A stretch of 64,000 nt of DNA, taken from positions 97,193 to 161,192 of the forward strand of contig CALSRS010000003.1 in assembly GCA_943788815.1 (NCBI GenBank). The letters run 5' to 3'. Numbering within the stretch: position 1 is the first letter of the stretch; each line of letters opens with the position of its first letter. Shown piece after piece: positions 37,562 through 46,383 of the stretch. This DNA comes from an uncultured Gammaproteobacteria bacterium. GTDB taxonomy: Bacteria; Pseudomonadota; Gammaproteobacteria; Eutrophobiales; Eutrophobiaceae. Under the pieces are notes generated by a model. It was not told the DNA's origin. It searched no databases and saw nothing but the letters and a program-made list of their open reading frames with translations. The position numbers and the translations under genes are program-made.

Positions 37562-38656
37562 GTGGCATTCGAGCTATCTATAATCGTTCCTACCTATAAT
37601 GAGCGTGACAACATCGTCCCGCTTTTTGATGCAATCTGTCATGCATTAACAAACATCAACTGGGAATTAATTTTTGTTGATGATGATTCTCCAGATGGTA
37701 CGAATATTGTTGTTAAGAATCTTGCTAGTCAAGACCACCGTGTTAAATGTATACATAGACTCAACCGACGTGGGCTTTCTTCTGCTTGTATTGAAGGAAT
37801 CATGGCATCTAGCTCTCCACTAATTTGTGTTATGGATGCGGATTTTCAACATGATGAAAAATTAATCCCTGAGATGTATGCGAAAATACTAAATGAAAAG
37901 TTAGATGTTGTTGTTGCCAGCAGATATTTTGACATTGGAAGTACAGGGGGCTTGCCGAAATTTAGAAAAACCATTAGCCGTTTGGCTACAAAAATAAGTC
38001 TTATTAGTTTGAATGTAAATATTACTGATCCAATGAGTGGTTTTTTCATGATAAGGCGAACATTCTTTGAAAAAGTCATGTACAGGGTGTCCGGACGGGG
38101 GTTTAAAATATTATTGGACCTTCTTATGTCCAGTGACCAACTAGTGAAGACTGCAGAATTGCCATATGTCATGCGTAGTAGAAAAAGTGGTGAAAGTAAG
38201 CTGGATTTTATTGTTGTCTGGGATTTTCTGATCATGTTGCTCAGTAAGATGATTGGAGAATATCTCCCATACCGATTTATATCGTTTATTGCAGTAGGAT
38301 CGTCCGGCCTATTTGTTCACATGCTTGCATTATGGAGTATGCATGATGTATCTAATCTAAACTTTACCCTGTCCCAATCAATTGCAACATTCGTTGCCAT
38401 GACAACTAATTATATTTTAAATAATTTTTTTACATATCATGATTTGAAGAGGACGGGTAATTTATTTTGGCGAGGATTGTTGTCTTTCTATCTGGTTTGT
38501 ATGATTGGTGCGATACTGAATGTATCATTGGCAACAGAGTTATACCAAAGACAATTACCATGGTTTTTAGCCGGTGTTTTTGGCGCACTAGCAGGAGCGA
38601 TCTGGAATTTTACCATCAGCAGTATGTTTGTATGGAAAAATAACAGACGAAAATAG
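37562..38656 (+). CDS. GT2 glycosyltransferase fused to a GtrA-like membrane domain (DPM1 type)
   Basis: A 364-residue two-domain protein. Residues 1-235 are a GT-A fold family 2 transferase resembling dolichol/polyprenyl-phosphate mannose synthase: IVPTYNERDNI, FVDDDSPDGT, and the DxD motif in VMDADFQHDEKLIPEM. Residues 240-364 form a GtrA domain with four hydrophobic segments. It should load a sugar on undecaprenyl phosphate and assist its flipping. The start codon is GTG; the nearby ATGs are out of frame. It begins 30 bases after pilR and could be cotranscribed with it. Confidence 0.85.
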   Translation: MAFELSIIVPTYNERDNIVPLFDAICHALTNINWELIFVDDDSPDGTNIVVKNLASQDHRVKCIHRLNRRGLSSACIEGIMASSSPLICVMDADFQHDEKLIPEMYAKILNEKLDVVVASRYFDIGSTGGLPKFRKTISRLATKISLISLNVNITDPMSGFFMIRRTFFEKVMYRVSGRGFKILLDLLMSSDQLVKTAELPYVMRSRKSGESKLDFIVVWDFLIMLLSKMIGEYLPYRFISFIAVGSSGLFVHMLALWSMHDVSNLNFTLSQSIATFVAMTTNYILNNFFTYHDLKRTGNLFWRGLLSFYLVCMIGAILNVSLATELYQRQLPWFLAGVFGALAGAIWNFTISSMFVWKNNRRK

Positions 38657-38810
38657 CATCAGACTGTATTATTTAGACCTGAAGCCGACAATTTTAGAAG
38701 TGATTTGTTGGTGATAAGCTTTTTTATATAGCTGCATTCAAATTCTTTGGGATAGGGAAATATAGCAATGACATAAGCATTTCTGCCACGCTATAAGAAT
38801 TATTTTACTT

Positions 38811-40826
38811 ATGGAAACTGCTGGTGATATGAATACTAAAATAGTCTCTCCTATTACTCTTTCTAAATATTTCCCTCTGGGTACATTTATACTGGTTTTT
38901 GGTGTTTATCTACTTTCAATGCCGCATACAGTTGTATTGGAAGACGATGGTTTGTTTACTTTGACTGCGTATTTTAATGGAATTGCCCATCCTCCAGGAT
39001 ATCCCCTTTATACCTTGTTATCACATGTAGCAACCTGGATTCCTTTGGGTAGTGTTGCTTTTCGTGTCCATGCATTTACAGCATTACTTGGTGCCGCAAG
39101 TTGTGTTTGTTTATTTCATATCGTCTGTAAACTGAGAATAGAGAGTTCATTTGCTTTTATAGCATCACTTATTTTTGGTTACTCATTAAGCTTTTGGTCG
39201 CAGGCAATAATATCTGAAGCATATACCTTAAATGCGCTTATCATCCTGGCCTTATTCTATGTTTTATTAATTTACCGTGATGCATACGAGGATGAAACCA
39301 GGCAAAGGTTATTAAATTATTTCATATTGATATATGGTTTAGGTTTAAGTAATCATTGGCCCATATTGGCAGCATCAACTCCTGCTTTGGGATGTTTGTT
39401 ATGGCCGTATAAAAGAAATGTTTGTCGCCAAATATTTAAAAGCATCCCCTATTTATGTATAGGCCTTATGTTTTATATTTGGATGGTTGTGCGTTCGAGA
39501 ATGGAACCATTTATAAGTTTTTATGGGTCAATAGATAGTCTTGGTGAACTCTGGTTTTATATTAGCAGGCAAGCTTACTCAACAATAGATTCAAACCTAA
39601 GCGCAGACTGGTCAGATAAGGGATTCTTTTTGATATCCAGTCTTACAGATACGGCAAAACAATTTGGTCCTCTAGGCATTATTCCTCTTATAACCGGGTT
39701 CGTTTTTCAATGGAGACATTGGGGTAAAACTTTGGCTTTTGGCTTATTGTTTTTGTATTTAGGAAACACATTCTTGTTAATATTATTGTTAGGTTTTGAT
39801 TATGATTTTCATCATCAAAATATATTTAGAGTCTATCCACTAATGGCTTATGCGGTTTGCGCTGTATGGATAGCACTGGGAATAAAAATTATCTGTCATA
39901 AAATTTTTAAATATATTGATAATAAAATACGAAAGTCATTTTTAACAGCAGCTGTTGGTTTATTGTTTGTAGGAAATACCTTGGTAGCTAATACTGTCGA
40001 AAATTACAGAAAAAATGATGTGTGGGTGGATGAGTATGCGAATGTAATATTCTCTAATATTGAGAAAAACGCAATTTTGTTTACATATGGTGATATAGAT
40101 GTCTGGACATTGGGATATCATCATTTCATATTAAACCAAAGGCCCGACATTCAATTATATAGTTTAAAAGGAATCGTCTATTCTAATCGTCTATTTCATC
40201 AAAATGAAACTCCACTTGAAGTAGCTGAAGATATTATTAGAAGGTTTATTCTGTCTGCATCAAGGCCGATTTATTATTCAAGCTCATTTATATCTGGCTA
40301 TAGTGAAACAGATTACGGGCTGTTTAAACAAGTGAACCGGGAAGGAATGCCAGAACATAGACAGGCGATCATTATTCCGGAAATAAAAGAATATATTGAA
40401 TCGTTACTAGGCAGGGGTGAACCTGTTGATAGATGGGAGAAAATGCACTACAGGTTGATATTATCAGAATATTGTAAGTTAAGTTTGAATATACTGGAAT
40501 ACTCTAGCTCAATAAGCGAGAAAGAAGAATTACAGCGATGGGTAAATAGAGTGTGCGATACTTTTCATGGCAATTTACTTCATGCTGAAATGTTATTAAG
40601 AAATGGGGATAAAATGCTTGATGATATTAAGCTAGTATTAGCTCGTGCAGAAGAATTGAGTGATCAAGCTGTGCTAAAGTCAGAGTTAGCAATGTATTAT
40701 TTCCTCACAGGAGAAGTATTTTCGATAATGGGTAATGCTGTTATGGCTAAACAAATGTATTTAAAATCATATAATCATTGGAAACATCCGGGTAACCCGG
40801 CGCAGAGAATGATTTCAGATCTTTAA
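38811..40826 (+). CDS. DUF2723 membrane glycosyltransferase (GT-C type), copy A
   Basis: A 671-residue polytopic protein of the DUF2723 family, related to TMEM260-type O-mannosyltransferases. The first periplasmic loop after hydrophobic segment 1 has LEDDGLF (about 43-49), the acidic motif where GT-C enzymes place the catalytic Asp, and HPPGYPLYT (about 60-68). About ten further hydrophobic segments follow to about 390, then a soluble C-terminal part with TPR-like helices. It would use polyprenyl-phosphate sugars from the GT2 neighbours. The second copy starts at 43688. Substrate is unknown. Confidence 0.8.
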   Translation: METAGDMNTKIVSPITLSKYFPLGTFILVFGVYLLSMPHTVVLEDDGLFTLTAYFNGIAHPPGYPLYTLLSHVATWIPLGSVAFRVHAFTALLGAASCVCLFHIVCKLRIESSFAFIASLIFGYSLSFWSQAIISEAYTLNALIILALFYVLLIYRDAYEDETRQRLLNYFILIYGLGLSNHWPILAASTPALGCLLWPYKRNVCRQIFKSIPYLCIGLMFYIWMVVRSRMEPFISFYGSIDSLGELWFYISRQAYSTIDSNLSADWSDKGFFLISSLTDTAKQFGPLGIIPLITGFVFQWRHWGKTLAFGLLFLYLGNTFLLILLLGFDYDFHHQNIFRVYPLMAYAVCAVWIALGIKIICHKIFKYIDNKIRKSFLTAAVGLLFVGNTLVANTVENYRKNDVWVDEYANVIFSNIEKNAILFTYGDIDVWTLGYHHFILNQRPDIQLYSLKGIVYSNRLFHQNETPLEVAEDIIRRFILSASRPIYYSSSFISGYSETDYGLFKQVNREGMPEHRQAIIIPEIKEYIESLLGRGEPVDRWEKMHYRLILSEYCKLSLNILEYSSSISEKEELQRWVNRVCDTFHGNLLHAEMLLRNGDKMLDDIKLVLARAEELSDQAVLKSELAMYYFLTGEVFSIMGNAVMAKQMYLKSYNHWKHPGNPAQRMISDL

Positions 40827-40845
40827 GGTTTGGTAAAAAAAATAA

Positions 40846-41811
40846 ATGTCCGTAATTAATACAACAATTGTAATTCCAGTTTTTAATGACTGGTTATCAG
40901 TATCAAAATTGATTCCTCAAATCGACACTGTTGGTAAAGAGGCGCAAATTAAAATCTCATTAGTTTTGGTGAACGATGGTTCAGATGAGGTAAGTAGTTT
41001 AGATATTACCAAAACTTTTCAATCTATTGGGTCGATTGAAATTTTACATCTTGCCTGTAATCTTGGTCATCAAAGAGCAATTGCTGTTGGATTGGTTGAT
41101 ATCTCAAATAAATCAGATTCAGAAGTAGTTATAGTCATGGATGGTGATGGTGAGGACAGGCCCGAAGATATTAAGTTATTGATTGACGAATATAGAAACA
41201 GTGATGCAAATTGTATTGTTGTAGCTAAAAGGGACAAGCGTTCAGAAGGAATGGTTTTCAAGATTAGTTATTTTTTCTATAAATTATTATTCAGATTACT
41301 TACGGGAGAAAAAATTGATTTTGGTAATTATTGTCTTCTCCCTAAAAGACTGCTCTGCAGGCTTGTTTATAAAGATTCTTTATGGAACCACCTTGCCGCT
41401 ACGGTGTTGCGTTCAAATAATGATTTGAGAATGGTATCAACATGTCGTGGAAATCGAATCGATGGTAAAGCGAAAATGAATTTTACCGGATTGGTCCTGC
41501 ATGGACTCAGTGCAATCTCAATATTTAATGATCGGGTACTGGTGAGGGCGATGAAATTTTTTATTTTGATGTCTGTTATTATCGCCGGACTAGCCTTTGC
41601 TTTTTCTATTGTAAGCGTCTTACTTTATAGCGAAGTAGTGCAAATTATTCTTATCGCATGCTTCATTCTTTTTATATTAACCTGTTTATTACTATTTATT
41701 TCGGTTGCTTTATTGTTAGTGGAATTGTCAAGTCGTTCCAAAAACTCAGTGGTTCCCGTAAAAGAATCAGCTAATTATGTGCAATCAATCGAATCAATTT
41801 ATGAAAGTTAA
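40846..41811 (+). CDS. GT2 polyprenyl-phosphate glycosyltransferase with two C-terminal membrane segments
   Basis: A 321-residue GtrB/DPM-like transferase. The catalytic domain has IVIPVFNDWLSV, LVNDGSDE, and the metal motif in MDGDGEDRPEDIKLL; NLGHQRAIAVGL is also family-typical. Two hydrophobic segments near residues 235-300 anchor it at the inner membrane. It starts 19 bases after DUF2723 copy A. It should transfer a sugar from a nucleotide donor to undecaprenyl phosphate to feed the membrane GT-C enzymes. The sugar cannot be read from the sequence. Confidence 0.83.
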   Translation: MSVINTTIVIPVFNDWLSVSKLIPQIDTVGKEAQIKISLVLVNDGSDEVSSLDITKTFQSIGSIEILHLACNLGHQRAIAVGLVDISNKSDSEVVIVMDGDGEDRPEDIKLLIDEYRNSDANCIVVAKRDKRSEGMVFKISYFFYKLLFRLLTGEKIDFGNYCLLPKRLLCRLVYKDSLWNHLAATVLRSNNDLRMVSTCRGNRIDGKAKMNFTGLVLHGLSAISIFNDRVLVRAMKFFILMSVIIAGLAFAFSIVSVLLYSEVVQIILIACFILFILTCLLLFISVALLLVELSSRSKNSVVPVKESANYVQSIESIYES

Positions 41812-41851
41812 TAATAGTTTTTTATTAGCCTAAATTTATCAGGTAATTTAT

Positions 41852-43642
41852 GTGCAAATGCCGTATCGACACAATCTTCTATTTGTTATCATTTTTATTA
41901 TTTTAATATTAAGTTTATTTCATCTGCATTTTTTTCAATATTTTCCTACAAGTGATGGACTTCTCGGTTCTGATTATGCTTATTTTTTTCCTTATTTATT
42001 AAATGGGTTGTACTGGTTTAATACCAATGGTTACTTTGAAATTCCCTGGTTCACGCCGGCATTTTGTGGTGGTATCCCGTTTTATCCGAACCCTCAAAAT
42101 TTATATTTTTCAATCCCGCAGGTTTTGAGTATTTGGAATGGTCCTGTTCAAGGAGTTTATTTTTCAGTAATAATATTTTCTACAATAGGTGTTGTTGCTA
42201 AGACTTTCTTGTTAAGAAGAGTATTTCAATTAAGTATTCCTGCCATTCTGGTTGGTATCGTTCTATTCTTATTTAATGGCTTTTTTATTAGTCGCATGTT
42301 GGTTGGTCATTTGACTTACCATATATTTCCTTTGGTGCCATTGCTTGCTTATGGCTTGATATATAACGCTGATGAAGGAGGAAGAAGCAGGCAACATGAA
42401 ATTATGTGGATCGGTATCAATGCCCTGATATTTGTTTATATGATATATGCTGGTGCTGCGAATTTTATGGTCCCCGTAATTTACATGCTAGTCATGCTCT
42501 GGTTGCTGGCAGTTATATTCAGACAGTCCAACTGCAAATTTTTAGTACGATTAATTCTAGCAGGCTTGTTGGGGATGATTATTTCATCATCAAAACTGTA
42601 CTCTTCAGTTGTTTTTATGGGGCTCTTTAAAAGAGATTTTTATCCTTTACCAGGATTTGATGGTTTATTTTCTTCAATTGAAAATATTTTTAAGATGTTG
42701 TTTTTTACAGATGGTCAAATAGTTGTCGATAGTATCAGAAATTTTCCGTATGTTTTGGGAGAATACGAAGTAAATTTTCAGCTTACCCCCATCTCTTTAT
42801 TGTTGATAACTACCATGTGTATTTTAATGAGCTACCGGTTTTTTGTGAAGCGTGAAAAGCTTGCCGTCACTCTTCCTGTAAAAAAAGCAGCAGTCATATT
42901 GATAGTAATGTTGTTAGTGCCGATATTAATAAATACTTATTATCCTGGCTGGTCTCAATTCTTAAAAGGATTGCCGTATATAAAAAATAGTTCATCTTTA
43001 ATCCGATGGATAGCAATTTATGTACCTGTTCTATGTGTAATATCAGCATATGCAGTTGATTATATTTTTCGAAGTCAAAAATATCGGATTGCGGCTTCTA
43101 TGATATGTATTGTGTTAATCGTCTTGACAATTACCAGTCAGGACTGGGGAAGATATTTTAAGCACAGTTATAACCCTGTAAATATTCTTTCAGCATGGGA
43201 TGCGGATATACCACCAGTAATGAGTATTGGAAGTATGCCCGGTAGTGACAAGATAGAAATATATCTGGAAAGAAATGATTTGATGGTGAGAGGAGAATCT
43301 CAGTTTGCTTGCTATGAGCCTGTATTTGGATATGGACTTGAAGATTTTCCTTATGGTAATTTGCATTTAGGAAACGTTTTTGATGAACTGGATGGAACAT
43401 TTAATATCAATAATCCGGCCTGTTTACTTTACCCTGAAGAAAACCAATGCATGCCAGGAGATAAGCTTACTCATGATGAGTATGGAATAGCAAAATCATT
43501 TATTTCCTATGAGAAGATCGAATTCGAGGCCCCTGTCATACAGAAATTCCTGCAAGTATTAAGTTTGTACACATTGGTCTTGACTATTCTGGCTGTGATT
43601 TTAAGTTTTGCTTTTATGGTATTCAAAAGAAATAAAAACTAG
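41852..43642 (+). CDS. YfhO-like polytopic membrane protein, putative GT-C glycosyltransferase
   Basis: A 596-residue protein with about 11-12 hydrophobic segments. After segment 1 comes GSDYAYFFPYLL and then WFTPAFCGGIPFYPNPQ, the layout seen in YfhO-type GT-C proteins, with an acidic residue in the first extracytoplasmic loop. A soluble region at about 445-560 precedes a last membrane segment. GTG 41852 is used because AGG at 41841-41843 is at suitable spacing; ATG 41858 is two codons later. It lies between a GT2 enzyme and the second DUF2723 copy. Family assignment is moderate; function is inferred. Confidence 0.6.
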   Translation: MQMPYRHNLLFVIIFIILILSLFHLHFFQYFPTSDGLLGSDYAYFFPYLLNGLYWFNTNGYFEIPWFTPAFCGGIPFYPNPQNLYFSIPQVLSIWNGPVQGVYFSVIIFSTIGVVAKTFLLRRVFQLSIPAILVGIVLFLFNGFFISRMLVGHLTYHIFPLVPLLAYGLIYNADEGGRSRQHEIMWIGINALIFVYMIYAGAANFMVPVIYMLVMLWLLAVIFRQSNCKFLVRLILAGLLGMIISSSKLYSSVVFMGLFKRDFYPLPGFDGLFSSIENIFKMLFFTDGQIVVDSIRNFPYVLGEYEVNFQLTPISLLLITTMCILMSYRFFVKREKLAVTLPVKKAAVILIVMLLVPILINTYYPGWSQFLKGLPYIKNSSSLIRWIAIYVPVLCVISAYAVDYIFRSQKYRIAASMICIVLIVLTITSQDWGRYFKHSYNPVNILSAWDADIPPVMSIGSMPGSDKIEIYLERNDLMVRGESQFACYEPVFGYGLEDFPYGNLHLGNVFDELDGTFNINNPACLLYPEENQCMPGDKLTHDEYGIAKSFISYEKIEFEAPVIQKFLQVLSLYTLVLTILAVILSFAFMVFKRNKN

Positions 43643-43687
43643 CAGAATTATTATTCCTTGAGTATTAACCTTTGGGCATCAAAAAAT

Positions 43688-45697
43688 ATGCACATGACTA
43701 TAGGAAAATTAGATTTGCGTAATAGGCAGTTGTTTCTTTTTACTGCCATTGTCATTTTCATGGTTTACCTTTTTAGTGCTCCAAAGGGTGTTGTCCTTGA
43801 AGATGATGGCTTGTTTTTAATGGCCGCCTGGTTTAATGGTATTGCTCATCCACCCGGTTACCCGCTGTATACACTATTCAGTCATTTGGCTACGTGGATT
43901 CCTGCCGGTACGGTTGCTTATCGGGTACATCTGCTCTCAGCAATTTTTTCTGCACTTGCATGTGGTGTCCTTTTTTTGATAATTAATAAGTTAACATCGG
44001 ACAAGTATGCTGCCGTAACAGCGAGTGTTGCATATGGTTTGTCTCCGGTGTATTGGTCGCAATCGATAGTTGCTGAAGTGTACAGCCTGAATGTTCTAAT
44101 ATTTCTATTGTTGTTCTATTTGTCCCTGATTTATGTCGATCAGGATGAAACAAAATCATTAAAAACTATTATTTTGATTGGTCTATTGTACGGGGTGGGC
44201 TTGTCCAATCACTGGCCTTTGATACTGCTCTCTTCTCCTTTGTTATTAATTATCCTGCTAAAACAAAAGCGAAGGTTGTTTTATCAAACTCCTTATATTA
44301 TTCCATTTATCTTATTAGGCCTGCTGCCATATATGTGGTTAATTAAAAGATCACGTATAAATCCTGAGATTAGCTTTTACGGGCCTTTAAACAGTTTGTC
44401 TGAGATCTGGTTTTTTATCAGCAGGGAAGGGTTCAGTTCTATTGACCAGAGTTATAGCGCTGTTTTGTATGATAAATTTCAATATGTCTGGTTTGTGCTG
44501 ACAGAAAGTATCCATCAGTTTGGCATTGTCGGATTTATATTCATCGTAGCAGGAATGGTTAGTCAGAAAAACGTATTTAATAGAAGAATAATAATTGCGC
44601 TTATAGTTGGGTATCTTTGCAATACGCTGGTATTAGTTGGTCTGCTCAATTTTGATTTCGATTTTTTGCATCAGAGTATTTTTCGGGTTTATCCGCTTAT
44701 TGCCTATAGTATTTTATCTATATGGTTAGCAATTGGATTAAGTTTAATGACAACTAATGTTATTCCCAGGTTCAATATTAAAAGTAAGACAGTAAAGTTG
44801 TCAGTGATTGTATTAATACTGGGGTCAACTATCGCTTCAAGCATCCCCCAGAATCTGAGGGCAAATGATGATTATGTTGAATTGTATGCAAAGACTGTGT
44901 TGGGTAGTCTGCCTGAGCAGTCTGTTTTATTTCTGGATAATGATTTTAGTGTGGGACCCCTCGGATATCAGAACAAGGTAGAAAACTATCGTAAAGATAT
45001 CGAGCTCATGCAGCCATCTGGCTTGATATTTAAAAACAGATTATTCAGAGGGGATAATAAAATTAATGAAGAAGACAGAATAGAACTAATCAATTTATAT
45101 ATACGACACAGTGATAAGGCTATTTTCTATGATAAGCTACCCTCACACGCCTACGCAGTTAAGGAGTATGGTCTGTATTCGGCTGTCGATAAATCAGGAC
45201 AACAAGGGCTTTATCAATTTATTTTAAATGAAAATATTCTAAATTATTTTATTGATACTTTTAACCAGCCTGTTCCGATAGATGCATGGAAAAAGATATT
45301 ATATAGATATCATGAGCAGCACTTTTGTTATCTGATGTCCGGCCTGGCTAGCTATACCAATCTGAAAGATAAAAAAGAGATGTTCCATGAGATGGTCGAT
45401 CAATACTGTGATAGTTATTATGGCAAGTTAGGCCTGGTAAAACGATTTTTGCTGGATGATGAAATTGATATTAATGCAGCACAAAACCTCATTGCTTCTG
45501 CTATCCCAAAGGTAAATGAGGCCATCACTAAAGAGGACAGAGCGACTATTTATAATTTTCAGGGATTGGTCAATATTATGTTGGGGGAATGGGATTTAGC
45601 GACACAGAATTTAAATAAATCTCTGGGTATTTGGCTACATCAGGAGAACGATGCCCATCGTTTACGACAAATACTGGAAGCAGAACGCCAAAATTGA
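43688..45697 (+). CDS. DUF2723 membrane glycosyltransferase (GT-C type), copy B
   Basis: A second DUF2723 protein of about 669 residues, clearly paralogous to the one at 38811: LEDDGLF (about 37-43), HPPGYPLYT (about 54-62), GLSNHWP and ISFYGPLNSLSEIWFFISR all have close matches there. Several membrane segments fill residues 15-400; the C-terminal part is soluble with TPR-like helices. The frame is open from TTG 43658, but ATG 43688 (or 43694) is the more likely start; no ribosome binding site helps choose. It is the last gene before the pilA control region. Confidence 0.8.
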   Translation: MHMTIGKLDLRNRQLFLFTAIVIFMVYLFSAPKGVVLEDDGLFLMAAWFNGIAHPPGYPLYTLFSHLATWIPAGTVAYRVHLLSAIFSALACGVLFLIINKLTSDKYAAVTASVAYGLSPVYWSQSIVAEVYSLNVLIFLLLFYLSLIYVDQDETKSLKTIILIGLLYGVGLSNHWPLILLSSPLLLIILLKQKRRLFYQTPYIIPFILLGLLPYMWLIKRSRINPEISFYGPLNSLSEIWFFISREGFSSIDQSYSAVLYDKFQYVWFVLTESIHQFGIVGFIFIVAGMVSQKNVFNRRIIIALIVGYLCNTLVLVGLLNFDFDFLHQSIFRVYPLIAYSILSIWLAIGLSLMTTNVIPRFNIKSKTVKLSVIVLILGSTIASSIPQNLRANDDYVELYAKTVLGSLPEQSVLFLDNDFSVGPLGYQNKVENYRKDIELMQPSGLIFKNRLFRGDNKINEEDRIELINLYIRHSDKAIFYDKLPSHAYAVKEYGLYSAVDKSGQQGLYQFILNENILNYFIDTFNQPVPIDAWKKILYRYHEQHFCYLMSGLASYTNLKDKKEMFHEMVDQYCDSYYGKLGLVKRFLLDDEIDINAAQNLIASAIPKVNEAITKEDRATIYNFQGLVNIMLGEWDLATQNLNKSLGIWLHQENDAHRLRQILEAERQN

Positions 45698-45758
45698 TGA
45701 CATATAAGGTCAGAATTTGACGTTTTTTGTCAGTTTAGAATTTATAAATTTGACAAAA
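45698..45758. promoter_or_regulatory. TGACA/TGTCA elements upstream of pilA (candidate PilR sites)
   Basis: Between the DUF2723 stop and the sigma-54 promoter there are repeated TGACA/TGTCA elements at 45698-45702, 45729-45733 (TGTCA) and 45751-45755 (TGACA), plus TTGACG at 45717-45722 facing TTGTCAG. In P. aeruginosa PilR binds several TGTC-bearing sites at a similar distance upstream of pilA. The assignment is by analogy. Confidence 0.45.
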
Positions 45759-45795
45759 TAATATTTATTTCAATATTATCAATAGCTTGTAATGT

Positions 45796-45811
45796 TGGTA
45801 TGAATTATGCT
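45796..45811 (+). promoter_or_regulatory. Sigma-54 (-24/-12) promoter of pilA
   Basis: TGGTATGAATTATGCT matches the RpoN consensus TGGCACG-N4-TTGCW at most positions, including the essential GG (45797-45798) and GC (45809-45810) separated by exactly 10 bases. Transcription would begin about 70 bases before the pilA ATG. PilR, a sigma-54 activator, is encoded in the same window. Confidence 0.75.
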
Positions 45812-45891
45812 TTATATCTATTGATTAGATTAATTCACAATTATAATAGAACGTACATTAGATTTAACTGAAAAATTGGAGCATTAAAAAT

Positions 45892-46308
45892 ATGAATAAA
45901 TTACAACAAGGTTTTACACTTATCGAACTGATGATCGTGGTTGCCATTATCGGCATCCTGGCAGCAGTGGCTATTCCTTCATATCAGGACTACACCGCAC
46001 GTGCACAGGTTACAGAGGCAGTTTCACTGACAGCTGCTTTCAAGACAGGTCTTGCTGAATTCTACGCCGACAGCGGAACATATCCTTCTAACCTGACAGC
46101 CATTGGTACAACCACTGCAGGTAAATATGTGGCCAGCATGGATGTGTCCTCATCTGGTGGCGCAGTCACGGTTACTGCAACTATGGGAACTGCGGTCAAT
46201 CCTGGCATTAGTGGTTCAACGCTTGAGTTGTCTTCTACTGATAGTTTACAGTGGGGTTGTTCTGGTGGTGATATCGAAGCCAAGTATCGGCCAACCACTT
46301 GTAAATAG
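45892..46308 (+). CDS. pilA: PilA, type IV major pilin precursor
   Basis: Structural subunit of type IV pili. A 7-residue leader ends in Gly before Phe (QQG/FTLIE), with Glu at mature position 5, then the hydrophobic N-terminal helix to about residue 30. The 138-residue length is typical of type IVa pilins. Two Cys (about 125 and 137) near the C-terminus would form the D-region disulfide loop. The globular part is rich in Ser, Thr, Gly and Ala, giving possible O-glycosylation sites. The coding sequence is visibly more G+C-rich than its neighbours, consistent with high expression. A GGAG site is 10 bases upstream and a strong terminator follows. Confidence 0.96.
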   Translation: MNKLQQGFTLIELMIVVAIIGILAAVAIPSYQDYTARAQVTEAVSLTAAFKTGLAEFYADSGTYPSNLTAIGTTTAGKYVASMDVSSSGGAVTVTATMGTAVNPGISGSTLELSSTDSLQWGCSGGDIEAKYRPTTCK

Positions 46309-46330
46309 TATTAAACTGATTCAATCAGTA

Positions 46331-46357
46331 AAAGGCCACTTTCGAGTGGCCTTTTTT
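46331..46357 (+). terminator. Strong intrinsic terminator of pilA
   Basis: AAAGGCCACT (46331-46340), a TTCG tetraloop and AGTGGCCTTT (46345-46354) form a perfect 10-bp stem running into a T-tract. It lies 23 bases after the pilA stop and separates pilA from the following gene. Confidence 0.92.
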
Positions 46358-46383
46358 TATTCCTGATATTTTGTGATTTCTTA

